The notes below the pieces were generated by a model. That model searched no databases, was not told the origin of the DNA, and worked only from the letters and a program-made list of their open reading frames with translations. This document shows positions 1 through 6,945 of a stretch of DNA of 16,888 bases, piece by piece. The DNA comes from Paracoccaceae bacterium (GTDB lineage: Bacteria > Pseudomonadota > Alphaproteobacteria > Rhodobacterales > Rhodobacteraceae), in the NCBI GenBank assembly GCA_003512825.1, contig DOOI01000117.1, positions 11,421 to 28,308 on the forward strand. Reading direction: 5' to 3'. Position 1 is the stretch's first letter. Each line of letters opens with the position of its first letter. Both the position numbers and the translations under genes were made by a program.

Positions 1-824
1 GCCCCCTCCATCGTCTCGTCCATCATCATGTCGAGCGCGGCGCGCAGACCATAGAGGTGATGGGTTGGCGCAGTCCCTCCAGAATACATGAAAAACTGCG
101 TTGGATTGGCGCGCGGCACCCAATCCCAATAGCGGCTGACACAGGCCATCCCGGCCCGCACCGCCTGCGCCTTGTCATTGAAAAAGACAAAGCACATGCC
201 GGGTGGGGTCATCAGGCCCTTTTGGCTGGCTGCGACCATCACATCCGCACCCCATTCATCCATCTCAAAGCGGTCGCACCCAAGCGAGGCGATGCAATCC
301 ACCATCAACAAAGCCGGGTGGCCCACCGCATCCAGCAACGCGCGCATGGCTTTCACGTCATTGAGCACCGACGAGGAGGTATCAACATGGGTAAACAAGA
401 CGGCCTTGAACCGATGGCCCGTATCCGCGCGCAACGCCGCTTCGACCTTGTCGAGATCGACGGGCGAGGATTTTCCGAAATCGAGCACTTCGGTCTCGAT
501 GCCCAAGCCACGCGCCTGATCCGCCCAGCCCAGACCAAACCGCCCCGTTGCAGGCACCAATACCTTTTCACCCGCCGCCACAACATTCGCCAGCGCGGCT
601 TCCCATGCAGCATGTCCATTGCCGATGTAGAAGGCCACATGATGAGCAGTCCGCGCCACGCGCCGCAGATCGGGGATCAGCGAATGCGTCAGCTCCACCA
701 ATTCACCTGCGTAAATATTGGGGGCGGCGCGATGCATCTCGCGCAACACCGCCTCTGGCATCACGGAAGGACCGGGAATGGCGAGGTATTCACGCCCATG
801 GGTGCGCGACGCGTTGCGGCTCAT
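1..824 (-). CDS. Class V PLP-dependent aminotransferase (serine/alanine-glyoxylate type), 3' end outside window
   Basis: The reading frame runs from ATG at 824-822 off the left edge, giving about 274 residues of a family usually near 390-400. The N-terminal block (RxYLAIPGPSVMP) and the later GNGHAAWEAAL, HVDTSSSVLND and CIASLGCDRFEMD blocks match serine/alanine-glyoxylate aminotransferases. The PLP lysine is K202 in the motif ASQKGLM, followed by TPPGMCFVFF. These are cytosolic enzymes that move an amino group between serine, alanine or aspartate and glyoxylate. The exact donor cannot be decided from sequence. The start is supported by an AGGAG 6-7 nt upstream and a good promoter at 853-880. 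It is divergent from the ABC exporter. Only the C-terminal domain is missing, because the window ends. Confidence in the fold is high; donor specificity is open. Confidence 0.9.
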   Translation of the reverse strand, partial: MSRNASRTHGREYLAIPGPSVMPEAVLREMHRAAPNIYAGELVELTHSLIPDLRRVARTAHHVAFYIGNGHAAWEAALANVVAAGEKVLVPATGRFGLGWADQARGLGIETEVLDFGKSSPVDLDKVEAALRADTGHRFKAVLFTHVDTSSSVLNDVKAMRALLDAVGHPALLMVDCIASLGCDRFEMDEWGADVMVAASQKGLMTPPGMCFVFFNDKAQAVRAGMACVSRYWDWVPRANPTQFFMYSGGTAPTHHLYGLRAALDMMMDETMEG

Positions 825-852
825 CGAAATACTCCTGTATCGAATTGCCGCG

Positions 853-880
853 ACTGTAACGCGGGCGCTGACAGCGTCAA
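853..880 (-). promoter_or_regulatory. Sigma70-type promoter of the aminotransferase gene
   Basis: On the minus strand a TTGACG -35 (880-875) and a TACAGT -10 (858-853) are separated by 16 nt. The predicted transcript start is near 846, giving a leader of about 20 nt with AGGAG before the ATG at 824. This is one of the best consensus promoters in the window. Start-site mapping would be needed to confirm it. Confidence 0.6.
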
Positions 881-955
881 CGCCTCCTCTCGCGCGATCG
901 CGCTTGCCGCCAAAGCATGCTTGCCGCCTCGCATCGCGCACCTTATGAGAAGCGC

Positions 956-2851
956 ATGACCGACGGACAAAAGCTTCCCCCCGAAAAAAGCCGCACGCTT
1001 CTGGCGTGGCTCTGGCGGCGTTATCTTTCCAAACATCTGGGGCTGCTGGGGCTGTCCATTCTGTTCATGGCCGCTGAAGGCGGCATGCTGGGTGTCCTGA
1101 GCTATATGATGCGCCCCATGTTTGACGATGTTTTCGTCGCAGGGGACATGAATGCGCTCTGGTTTGTCGGCCTGACCATTCTCGGGGTCTTCGTTGTGCG
1201 TGGGGCGGCCTCGGTCGCGCAAAAAGCCTGCCTCGCGGTGATCTCGCAGAAAACTGCCGCCAATTTGCGGATTGATCTGCTTGATCACGTGATGACCCTC
1301 GATGGCACCTTTCACCAAACGCACCCACCGGGCTTCTTGATCCAGCGCATTCAATCTGACGTGGGCGCGATCAACGAAGTATGGACTGCGATCATCACCG
1401 GAGCGGGGCGCGACCTGATTGCCTTGGTGATCTTGATCGGCGTCGCCATTGGCGTGGATTGGCAATGGACCTTGGTGGCGCTTGTCGGCGCGCCTTTGAT
1501 GGTGCTGCCCTCCGCTCTTGTGCAGAAATTCGTCCGTCGCCGTGCCCGCGAAGCACGCGACCTTGGTGCGCGCTTGGCCACCCGGCTGGATGAAGTCTTC
1601 CACGGGATCGTTCCTGTCAAACTGAACCGCCTCGAAAGCTACCAAAGCAATCGCTACCGCAATCTGACCGACCACCTCATCCGTTCCGAAGTCCGCGCCC
1701 GCATCGGGGCTGCCGCGATCCCCGGACTGATCGACATCATGGCGGGCTTCGGCTTTCTCGGCGTGATGATCTTTGGTGGCTCTGAAATCATCGCAGGCGA
1801 AAAAACCGTGGGCCAGTTCATGTCCTTTTTCACGGCGATCGGCTTTGCTTTCGAGCCAATGCGCCGCTTGGGCGCGCTTTCGGGCGTTTGGCAAAACGCC
1901 GCCGCCGCAGTTGAGCGCCTCAAGGAGTTGATGGATACCCAAGCGCATCTCATTTCGCCGTCAAACCCCGCCCCGGCCCCCAAAGGGGTGCCCGCATTGC
2001 ACCTGCGCGATGTGCAACTGGCCTATGGCGATACAAATGTCCTCAACGGGCTGAGCTTCACCGCCGAAGCCGGAAAAACCACCGCCCTCGTCGGGGCCTC
2101 GGGCGCAGGGAAATCCACGGTCTTCAACTTGCTGACCCGGCTCGTCGACCCCAAATCCGGGTCAATCAGCGTGGACAAGACCGCCGTCAACCGCCTGTCG
2201 CTCGAAGATTTGCGCGCGCTTTTCTCAACCGTGAGCCAAGACGCCGCGCTCTTCGACGAAACCCTGCGTGAGAACATCTTGCTCGGGCGCAGCGATGTCA
2301 CCGAAGACCGCCTGCAAGCTGTGCTCAAAGCCGCGCATGTCACCGACTTTCTGCCAAATCTGGCACAGGGCCTCGACACCCCGGTTGGCCCGCGCGGCTC
2401 GGCCCTTTCGGGCGGGCAACGCCAACGCGTGGCCATTGCCCGAGCCCTCTTGCGCGATACGCCGATCTTGCTGCTCGATGAGGCAACCTCCGCCCTCGAC
2501 GCTCAATCCGAACAATTGGTGCAAGAAGCCTTGGACAAACTGGCGCATGGCCGCACGACATTGGTCATTGCACACCGCCTCGCCACGGTGCGCGACGCCC
2601 ACAAGATCGTGGTGATGGACAAAGGCCGCGTGGTGGACGAAGGCACTCATGACGAGCTTTTGGCCCGCCAAGGCGTCTACGCCCAACTTCACGCCATCCA
2701 GTTCCGCGCCGAAGGCCCTACCGCCGATATGCTCGCCCTAGCAAAGCTGGATCCGCGCCAAGCAAATAGCGAAGCAAAAACCACAAGTTCCGCGCCCCTT
2801 GGCGTATCCAGCCGCGTTCTTGATACCGTGAAGCGCTGGTTCGCACGGTAA
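956..2851 (+). CDS. MsbA-like ABC exporter, fused permease and ATPase
   Basis: A 631-aa half-transporter that should work as a homodimer in the inner membrane. The N-terminal membrane domain (about residues 25-300) shows hydrophobic segments near 28-50, 62-85, 150-185 and 240-290. The ATPase domain has Walker A GASGAGKST (380-388, K386), signature LSGGQ (484-488), Walker B ILLLDE (D508, E509 catalytic) and the H-loop histidine H540. This layout fits lipid A, lipid or drug exporters; the substrate cannot be read from sequence. I chose ATG 956 over an in-frame ATG at 917 because the family N-terminus begins close to MTDGQK and a weak GAGAAG lies just upstream. The last ~45 residues, after the normal end of the ATPase domain, are encoded opposite the glycosyltransferase C-terminus and may be a lineage-specific tail. 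Confidence 0.92.
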   Translation: MTDGQKLPPEKSRTLLAWLWRRYLSKHLGLLGLSILFMAAEGGMLGVLSYMMRPMFDDVFVAGDMNALWFVGLTILGVFVVRGAASVAQKACLAVISQKTAANLRIDLLDHVMTLDGTFHQTHPPGFLIQRIQSDVGAINEVWTAIITGAGRDLIALVILIGVAIGVDWQWTLVALVGAPLMVLPSALVQKFVRRRAREARDLGARLATRLDEVFHGIVPVKLNRLESYQSNRYRNLTDHLIRSEVRARIGAAAIPGLIDIMAGFGFLGVMIFGGSEIIAGEKTVGQFMSFFTAIGFAFEPMRRLGALSGVWQNAAAAVERLKELMDTQAHLISPSNPAPAPKGVPALHLRDVQLAYGDTNVLNGLSFTAEAGKTTALVGASGAGKSTVFNLLTRLVDPKSGSISVDKTAVNRLSLEDLRALFSTVSQDAALFDETLRENILLGRSDVTEDRLQAVLKAAHVTDFLPNLAQGLDTPVGPRGSALSGGQRQRVAIARALLRDTPILLLDEATSALDAQSEQLVQEALDKLAHGRTTLVIAHRLATVRDAHKIVVMDKGRVVDEGTHDELLARQGVYAQLHAIQFRAEGPTADMLALAKLDPRQANSEAKTTSSAPLGVSSRVLDTVKRWFAR

Positions 2852-3407
2852 GTGGCAACAGCGTGATCCGCTCGTTTGCAGCCTTGAGACGGCGCGCCAA
2901 GGCCACATCCTCCATGAGCACCTGATCGGGATACCCGCCGATCTTGTCCAGCAACGCCTGCGAAATCAGCAGCCCTTGGTCGCCATAAGGCAAGCCAAAC
3001 AGCCGTGTCCGCAAATTGGCCCAATGCGCGACCAGAAACGGGGCCGCGCCCCGCGCATCAAACCCCAAGCGAAACACCGCAGCCCCGCTGCCCTGCGCCA
3101 TATGCGCCTGCACATGCTCCGCCCACCCCTGTGGCAGCACAGTATCGGCATGCAACACCAGAACCCAAGCGCCCTTGGCCAGGCTGGTGCCACGCCGCAA
3201 TTGCCCCCCGCGTGACGCAGACCCGATCAGGATCACCGCCCCCGCCTCATCCGCGATCCGCGCGGTGCCATCGCCAGACCCGCCATCGGAAATCACCAAT
3301 TCACGGATGATCCCCGCTTCCAGCCCCTCAAATAACGCCCCCAGCGTTGCCGCCAGACGGCGCTCGGCATTTAACGTAGGAATGACAACCGAAAGCGCCG
3401 CGCGCAT
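2718..3407 (-). CDS. Family 2 glycosyltransferase (TIGR04283-like, 'rSAM/selenodomain-associated transferase 2' type)
   Basis: A 229-aa GT-A fold protein. It starts with VVIPTLNAE (7-15), then SDGGSGDGT (40-48), the DxD-like HADT (86-89), YGDQG (141-145), GGYP (157-160) and MEDVAL (165-170). The motif order and length match the small GT2 subfamily TIGR04283, whose acceptor is unknown. The C-terminus (RxxGARN...LLRYLLGADPALL) is itself family-like, so the true stop at 2718 is credible even though the last ~44 codons overlap the exporter gene in convergent orientation. The ATG at 3407 has a purine-rich AGGGGCGG upstream. It is divergent from ygfZ with 68 bp between starts. It lacks membrane segments, so a cytosolic or membrane-associated enzyme is expected. 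The partner TIGR04282 transferase is not in the window. Confidence 0.85.
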   Translation of the reverse strand: MRAALSVVIPTLNAERRLAATLGALFEGLEAGIIRELVISDGGSGDGTARIADEAGAVILIGSASRGGQLRRGTSLAKGAWVLVLHADTVLPQGWAEHVQAHMAQGSGAAVFRLGFDARGAAPFLVAHWANLRTRLFGLPYGDQGLLISQALLDKIGGYPDQVLMEDVALARRLKAANERITLLPLTVRTSASRYQERGWIRQGARNLWFLLRYLLGADPALLGRAYRR

Positions 3408-3416
3408 GATCCGCCC

Positions 3417-3445
3417 CTGTTACCCAAAGTTTCTCACGCTATACT
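3417..3445 (+). promoter_or_regulatory. Possible promoter of ygfZ
   Basis: A TATACT -10 (3440-3445, 5 of 6 to consensus) is preceded at 17 nt by a weak CTGTTA -35 (3417-3422). A start near 3452 would leave a leader of about 24 nt with AGAGGA before the ATG at 3476. The -35 match is poor, so this is tentative. Confidence 0.35.
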
Positions 3446-3475
3446 GGAAGGGCGAACAGAGAGGAACAAGAGACC

Positions 3476-4210
3476 ATGGCGCGGATCATCTACCGCATTG
3501 GCGGCAAAGATCGCATCGACTTCCTGCAAGGCCTCGTCACCAATGACCTGCGCCACTTGGAAAGCGGCCCAATCTATGCCGCGCTGTTGACCGCGCAGGG
3601 GAAATACCTTGCAGATTTCTTGCTGATTGGCGACGGCGATAGCGTGTTGCTCGACGTCGCAGCCTCTCACGGCCCCGCGCTTGCTCAGCGCCTCTCCATG
3701 TATCGCCTCCGCGCCGATGTCACCATCACCCAGACCGATCTGCAAATGCGGCGCGGCATTGGCCCCGCCCCCGACGGCGCCGTAACAGACCCGCGCCATC
3801 CGGCGTTGGGCTGGCGGCTTTACGGCTCTGAGACAGGCGATGATGGCACCGATTGGGACGCGCTCCGCGTGGCCCATCTTATCCCCGAGACTGGCATCGA
3901 ACTGACCCCCGAGACCTATATTCTGGAAGCGGGCTTTGAACGGCTCCACGGCGTCGATTTTCGCAAAGGCTGTTATGTGGGCCAAGAGGTCACTGCCCGG
4001 ATGAAGCACAAGACCGAATTGAAAAAAGGCCTGACCCGGCTTGCCATCGACGGCACCGCGCCCCCCGGCACCGAGATTCTGCTCGGCGACAAACCCGCTG
4101 GCACAGTGTTCACCCAAGCCAATGGCCAAGCCTTGGCGCAGATGCGCTTTGACCGGATCGCACCAGACCTCAGCGCCGGCACTGCGCGCCTTGGTCCGCT
4201 TCCTGAATAA
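3476..4210 (+). CDS. ygfZ: YgfZ/CAF17-like folate-binding protein for iron-sulfur cluster assembly
   Basis: A 244-aa protein with the family signature KGCYVGQE (164-171, with the redox-relevant C166) followed by TARMKHK. N-terminal RIDFLQGLVTND and TAQGKYLADF blocks are also typical of the GcvT-like fold. Family members act in the cytosol, bind tetrahydrofolate and help mature a subset of 4Fe-4S enzymes such as MiaB. Length is on the short side compared with E. coli YgfZ (about 326 aa) but normal for alphaproteobacterial members. The start ATG is preceded by AGAGGA at about 12 nt. The gene is convergent with efp, with a hairpin between them. Assignment is secure at family level; which iron-sulfur enzymes depend on it here is unknown. 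Confidence 0.92.
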   Translation: MARIIYRIGGKDRIDFLQGLVTNDLRHLESGPIYAALLTAQGKYLADFLLIGDGDSVLLDVAASHGPALAQRLSMYRLRADVTITQTDLQMRRGIGPAPDGAVTDPRHPALGWRLYGSETGDDGTDWDALRVAHLIPETGIELTPETYILEAGFERLHGVDFRKGCYVGQEVTARMKHKTELKKGLTRLAIDGTAPPGTEILLGDKPAGTVFTQANGQALAQMRFDRIAPDLSAGTARLGPLPE

Positions 4211-4267
4211 ATCCCTTACAAGAACAGCGATTATCGGGAAAATTTGGCGAAACTCGCGGCACGGCCC

Positions 4268-4304
4268 TCGCGCGAATTAACCCTTTCGTAAGGGTTTCGC
4301 GCGA
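4268..4304. terminator. Hairpin between convergent ygfZ and efp, probable bidirectional terminator
   Basis: AACCCTT (4279-4285) pairs with AAGGGTT (4290-4296) across the tetraloop TCGT. An outer 8-bp stem follows, in which TCGCGCGA (4268-4275) pairs with the same word at 4297-4304, leaving a 3-nt bulge (ATT, 4276-4278). The total is 15 bp of stem. There is no long U tract on either side, so termination may rely on structure plus Rho, or the hairpin may only stabilise the two 3' ends. Confidence 0.6.
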
Positions 4305-4322
4305 AGGTCCGACAGCGCCAGA

Positions 4323-4886
4323 TCAGGCGCGCGAGGAATACTCTAGGAATTCCGTATGCACGATGATCTCTTCATCCGTCCCGATAAAGGGCGGAACCAT
4401 GATCCGCACGCCATTGTCGAGGATGGCGGGCTTGAAGCTCTTGGCGGCAGTCTGCCCATTGAGAACAGGCTCTGTCTCGACAACCCGGCAGGTCACTTTC
4501 TGGGGCAAAGCAACCGAGAGCGCTTCCTCCCCGTAGAATTGCACCGTGGCCGTCATCCCGTCTTGCAAGAAGGGGCGCCGCTCGCCCAGCAGCTCTGCAT
4601 CAATCTCGATCTGCTCGAAACTGTCGGGGTCCATGAACACCAAACGCCCGTCAGTCTCGTAGAGGAATTGCTGATCCCGGTTCTCGAGCCGAACCTCTTC
4701 GACCTTATCCTCCGAACGGAACCGTTCATTGAGCTTGCGGCCATCGCGGATGTTTTTCATCTCGGCCTGAGCAAACGCGCCGCCCTTGCCGGGTTTGACG
4801 TGGTTGACCTTCACGACGGCCCAGAGGCCCCCATCGTAATCGAGAATAGAGCCGGGGCGAATTTCGTTCCCGTTGATCTTCGGCAT
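4323..4886 (-). CDS. efp: Translation elongation factor P
   Basis: A 187-aa protein beginning MPKINGNEIRPGSIL, the canonical EF-P start, with the KOW-like domain I, then OB domains II and III (ending in PPFIGTDEEIIVHTEFLEY). EF-P binds the ribosome between the P and E sites and relieves stalling at polyproline. The loop KPGKGGAF places lysine at position 34, the residue that EpmA/EpmB/EpmC beta-lysylate in E. coli; the modifying genes are not in this window. The frame stays open far upstream, but the extension has no family similarity, so I place the start at 4886. No clear Shine-Dalgarno is visible in the 20 nt before it. The gene is divergent from the 107-aa protein at 5103. Confidence 0.96.
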   Translation of the reverse strand: MPKINGNEIRPGSILDYDGGLWAVVKVNHVKPGKGGAFAQAEMKNIRDGRKLNERFRSEDKVEEVRLENRDQQFLYETDGRLVFMDPDSFEQIEIDAELLGERRPFLQDGMTATVQFYGEEALSVALPQKVTCRVVETEPVLNGQTAAKSFKPAILDNGVRIMVPPFIGTDEEIIVHTEFLEYSSRA

Positions 4887-4908
4887 GTGACAAAACCATG
4901 GCAAAAGG

Positions 4909-4936
4909 TTGAAGAAATGTAGACGGCCCCTAGATA
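4909..4936 (+). promoter_or_regulatory. Possible promoter upstream of the DUF6280-like gene
   Basis: TTGAAG (4909-4914) and TAGATA (4931-4936) are separated by 16 nt. If used, it gives a leader of about 160 nt before the ATG at 5103. Match quality is moderate. Nothing in the leader looks like a known riboswitch. The rest of the 216-bp gap holds a GANTC site (GAATC, around 5033) and the possible 25-codon frame described separately. Confidence 0.3.
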
Positions 4937-5026
4937 TTGGGGACACCCAAGCGGGTAGCTTACGAAATGTCGTGCTGCAAATGCAGAAGCTATGCGCTGT
5001 AAACATAACTGTCATGCAGATGTAGC

Positions 5027-5104
5027 CTATCCGAATCGAAGCCAATAGGTCATAAGCAGCGACACGCCGAAAAACGCAAGAGCAATAACAATAGGACGGA
5101 TCAT
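5027..5104 (-). CDS. Possible 25-aa single-span membrane peptide
   Basis: A short frame reads ATG ATC CGT ... to TAG and encodes a basic start (MIRP), about 17 hydrophobic residues (IVIALAFFGVSLLMTY) and a WLRFG end. This is the profile of a small inner-membrane peptide. Its ATG (5104-5102) shares the CATG at 5102-5105 with the divergent gene's ATG. Against it: no good ribosome site, several codons (CGA, GGA, ATT, GTT) unlike the neighbours, and T-rich leader DNA easily gives hydrophobic translations by chance. Listed as a candidate only. Confidence 0.25.
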   Translation of the reverse strand: MIRPIVIALAFFGVSLLMTYWLRFG

Positions 5105-5426
5105 GCGAGATCTCGTTGACGACACTGCATTCAACAACGAACAGGGCAACCGTGCACGCAAGCTTTTTGCGGCCGTTGTGCTTGCCGCATTGGACGACGC
5201 AATCGCGGATGACAAGAAATATGGCAATGGCCCCGAGCAAATCGCCCGCTGGGCGCGTTCGCGCGATGGCCGTGAAGTGCTGACCTGCGCCGGGATCGAC
5301 CCGAACGAGCGCGTGGTGAAGGGCCTGATGGAGTTCGTCTCCAAAGGTGTCCGCACCTCGGTGGCTCTGTCGCGCGAGGAAAGCGAGCGCCGCAATGCTG
5401 CTATGGCGGAAGCCGAAGCCGCCTGA
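5103..5426 (+). CDS. Conserved 107-aa protein, DUF6280-like, function unknown
   Basis: A 107-aa, mostly helical, charged soluble protein. It has no signal peptide or membrane segment. Recognisable stretches are FNNEQGNRARKLFAAVV, NGPEQIARWARSRDGRE and a basic/acidic C-terminus ending in an Ala/Glu run. From memory this resembles the Rhodobacterales family DUF6280, which has no assigned function; I am moderately sure of the match. ATG 5103 is supported by AGGA about 6 nt upstream. It stands alone, followed by a strong terminator, and is divergent from efp. Strong conservation of a small monocistronic gene suggests a core cellular role, but nothing in the sequence says which. Confidence 0.82.
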   Translation: MRDLVDDTAFNNEQGNRARKLFAAVVLAALDDAIADDKKYGNGPEQIARWARSRDGREVLTCAGIDPNERVVKGLMEFVSKGVRTSVALSREESERRNAAMAEAEAA

Positions 5427-5437
5427 CAACCTCAGGC
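5421..5437 (+). other. Small hairpin at the DUF6280-like stop codon
   Basis: GCCTGA (5421-5426, containing the TGA stop) pairs with TCAGGC (5432-5437) across a 5-nt loop. It sits 13 nt before the intrinsic terminator and may protect the 3' end or be incidental. Confidence 0.4.
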
Positions 5438-5449
5438 AAACCGGATAAA
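5423..5449 (+). promoter_or_regulatory. Possible cobQ promoter placed before the terminator
   Basis: CTGACA (5423-5428, 5 of 6 to consensus -35) and GATAAA (5444-5449) are 15 nt apart, slightly short. A start near 5456 would fall inside the left arm of the terminator, so the transcript would lack part of the stem and could escape termination. This is a hypothesis that resolves how cobQ is expressed behind a terminator. Confidence 0.25.
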
Positions 5450-5450
5450 C

Positions 5451-5486
5451 GAACCGCGCTTCCTCATGAAGCGCGGTTCTTTTTTT
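5451..5486 (+). terminator. Strong rho-independent terminator after the DUF6280-like gene
   Basis: GAACCGCGCTTC (5451-5462) pairs perfectly with GAAGCGCGGTTC (5468-5479). The 5-nt loop and seven following T residues (5480-5486) complete a textbook terminator. It ends only 10 nt before the cobQ ATG and 1 nt before its GGAGG ribosome site. Confidence 0.93.
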
Positions 5487-5496
5487 CGGAGGTCGC

Positions 5497-6945
5497 ATGG
5501 CGCGTGCAGTGATGATCCAAGGCACCGGCTCGAATGTCGGCAAGTCGCTTTTGGTGGCGGGTTTGGCGCGTGCATTCGCTGACCGTGGCCTGCGCGTCGC
5601 GCCCTTCAAGCCGCAAAACATGTCCAATAACGCGGCAGTCACTGTAGACGGCGGCGAAATTGGGCGCGCTCAGGCGCTACAGGCCCTAGCCGCGCGCGTG
5701 CCCCTGCATTCCGATATGAACCCGGTGCTGCTCAAACCAGAATCAGAGAGCGGTGCCCAAGTGATCGTGCAGGGCAAAAGACGTGGGTCATTGGAGGCCT
5801 TTGGGTATCGCGATGCCGCGCCCTCGCTGCTTCCAAACGTGCTCGAAAGCTTTCACCGCCTTGCTGCCGCACATGACCTTATTCTTGTCGAAGGCGCGGG
5901 CAGCCCTGCCGAAACCAATCTTCGTCGCGGTGACATCGCCAACATGGGCTTTGCCCGTGCTGCTGGTGTTCCGGTCCTCTTGGCCGGCGACATTGATCGC
6001 GGCGGGGTGATCGCCCAAATTGTCGGCACCCAAACCGTGCTCGAGCCCGCAGATGCCGCCATGATCCGTGGCTTCTTGATCAACCGATTTCGCGGGGATG
6101 TCCGTCTTTTCGATGATGGCCTGCGCGACATTGTCACCCGCACAGGCTGGTCAGCCTTGGGCGTTGTGCCATGGTTCGCCGACGCTTGGCGCCTGCCTGC
6201 CGAAGACAGCGAAGGGCTGGCGTCTCGTCCCGGTGGGGCCGTCAAAATCGTCGTCCCGCGCCTCGGGCGCATCGCAAATTTCGACGACCTTGATCCCCTC
6301 TCCGCCGAACCGGGCGTGACTGTCGATATCATCGAACCCGGTCGGGCGCTTCCCGGCGATGCCGCTGCCATCCTGCTTCCGGGCTCGAAATCCACCCTCG
6401 CCGATCTGGCCGAACTGCGGGCGCACGGCTGGGATATCGACATACTCGCCCATTGGCGACGCGGTGGGCAGGTCATCGGCCTTTGCGGCGGCTACCAGAT
6501 GCTGGGCCGTGCGCTGCGCGATCCCTCAGGCGTCGAAGGCGCGCCCGGCGGGGCCATGGGCCTCGGCCTGCTCGATGTGGTCACTGTCTTGGGCCGCGAA
6601 AAACGCCTCGCCACAGTCAGCGGCTGGGAAAACACCAGCCGCGCCGCCGTCTCCGGCTATGAAATTCACATGGGTCAAACATATGGCCCCGCCTGCGCGA
6701 CCCCTTGGTTCACAATCGACGACCGACCCGAAGGCGCAATCAGCCCCGATGGCCGCGTCATGGGCGCTTATATTCACGGAATTTTCGCCAATGATGCCTT
6801 CCGCCGTGCCTTCTTGGCCCGCCTAGGCGCAGAGTCGCAAACGCATTATGCCGCAACAATCGAGCAGACGCTCGACGCGCTTGCCGCCCATCTCCGCACC
6901 CATCTCGACCTCGACAGGATCTATGCGCTCAGCGCGGATGTTTGA
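5497..6945 (+). CDS. cobQ: Cobyric acid synthase CobQ
   Basis: A 482-aa glutamine amidotransferase of adenosylcobalamin synthesis. It amidates the b, d, e and g side chains of adenosylcobyrinic acid a,c-diamide, using ATP and glutamine, in the cytosol. The N-terminal ATP domain starts with [15 protein letters not shown] (9-23) and [11 protein letters not shown], and contains [10 protein letters not shown]. The C-terminal class I-like amidotransferase domain has the nucleophile C330 in LCGGYQM and H427 in GAYIHGIF. Length is normal for the family. GGAGG lies 4 nt before the ATG. The gene follows a strong terminator by 10 nt, so it needs its own promoter or read-through. No cobalamin riboswitch is visible. 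It is convergent with the popZ-like gene, with stop codons directly abutting (6943-6945 and 6948-6946). Other cob genes are not in the window. Confidence 0.97.
   Translation: MARAVMIQGTGSNVGKSLLVAGLARAFADRGLRVAPFKPQNMSNNAAVTVDGGEIGRAQALQALAARVPLHSDMNPVLLKPESESGAQVIVQGKRRGSLEAFGYRDAAPSLLPNVLESFHRLAAAHDLILVEGAGSPAETNLRRGDIANMGFARAAGVPVLLAGDIDRGGVIAQIVGTQTVLEPADAAMIRGFLINRFRGDVRLFDDGLRDIVTRTGWSALGVVPWFADAWRLPAEDSEGLASRPGGAVKIVVPRLGRIANFDDLDPLSAEPGVTVDIIEPGRALPGDAAAILLPGSKSTLADLAELRAHGWDIDILAHWRRGGQVIGLCGGYQMLGRALRDPSGVEGAPGGAMGLGLLDVVTVLGREKRLATVSGWENTSRAAVSGYEIHMGQTYGPACATPWFTIDDRPEGAISPDGRVMGAYIHGIFANDAFRRAFLARLGAESQTHYAATIEQTLDALAAHLRTHLDLDRIYALSADV

Noticed and set aside
57..959. Plus-strand frame of 300 codons opposite the aminotransferase
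   Set aside because: His/Arg-rich shadow of the minus-strand class V aminotransferase, which has K202 and the family blocks and a proper promoter.
821..1948. Minus-strand frame of 375 codons opposite the ABC exporter
   Set aside because: Shadow of the exporter's membrane domain; no ribosome site or motif.
5427..5496. Cobalamin riboswitch ahead of cobQ
   Set aside because: Only ~70 nt are available and are filled by two simple hairpins; no B12-box-like element.
4887..5642. N-terminal extension of the efp frame
   Set aside because: The open frame continues for ~250 codons, but runs antisense through the DUF6280-like gene and into cobQ. EF-P normally begins at MPKING.
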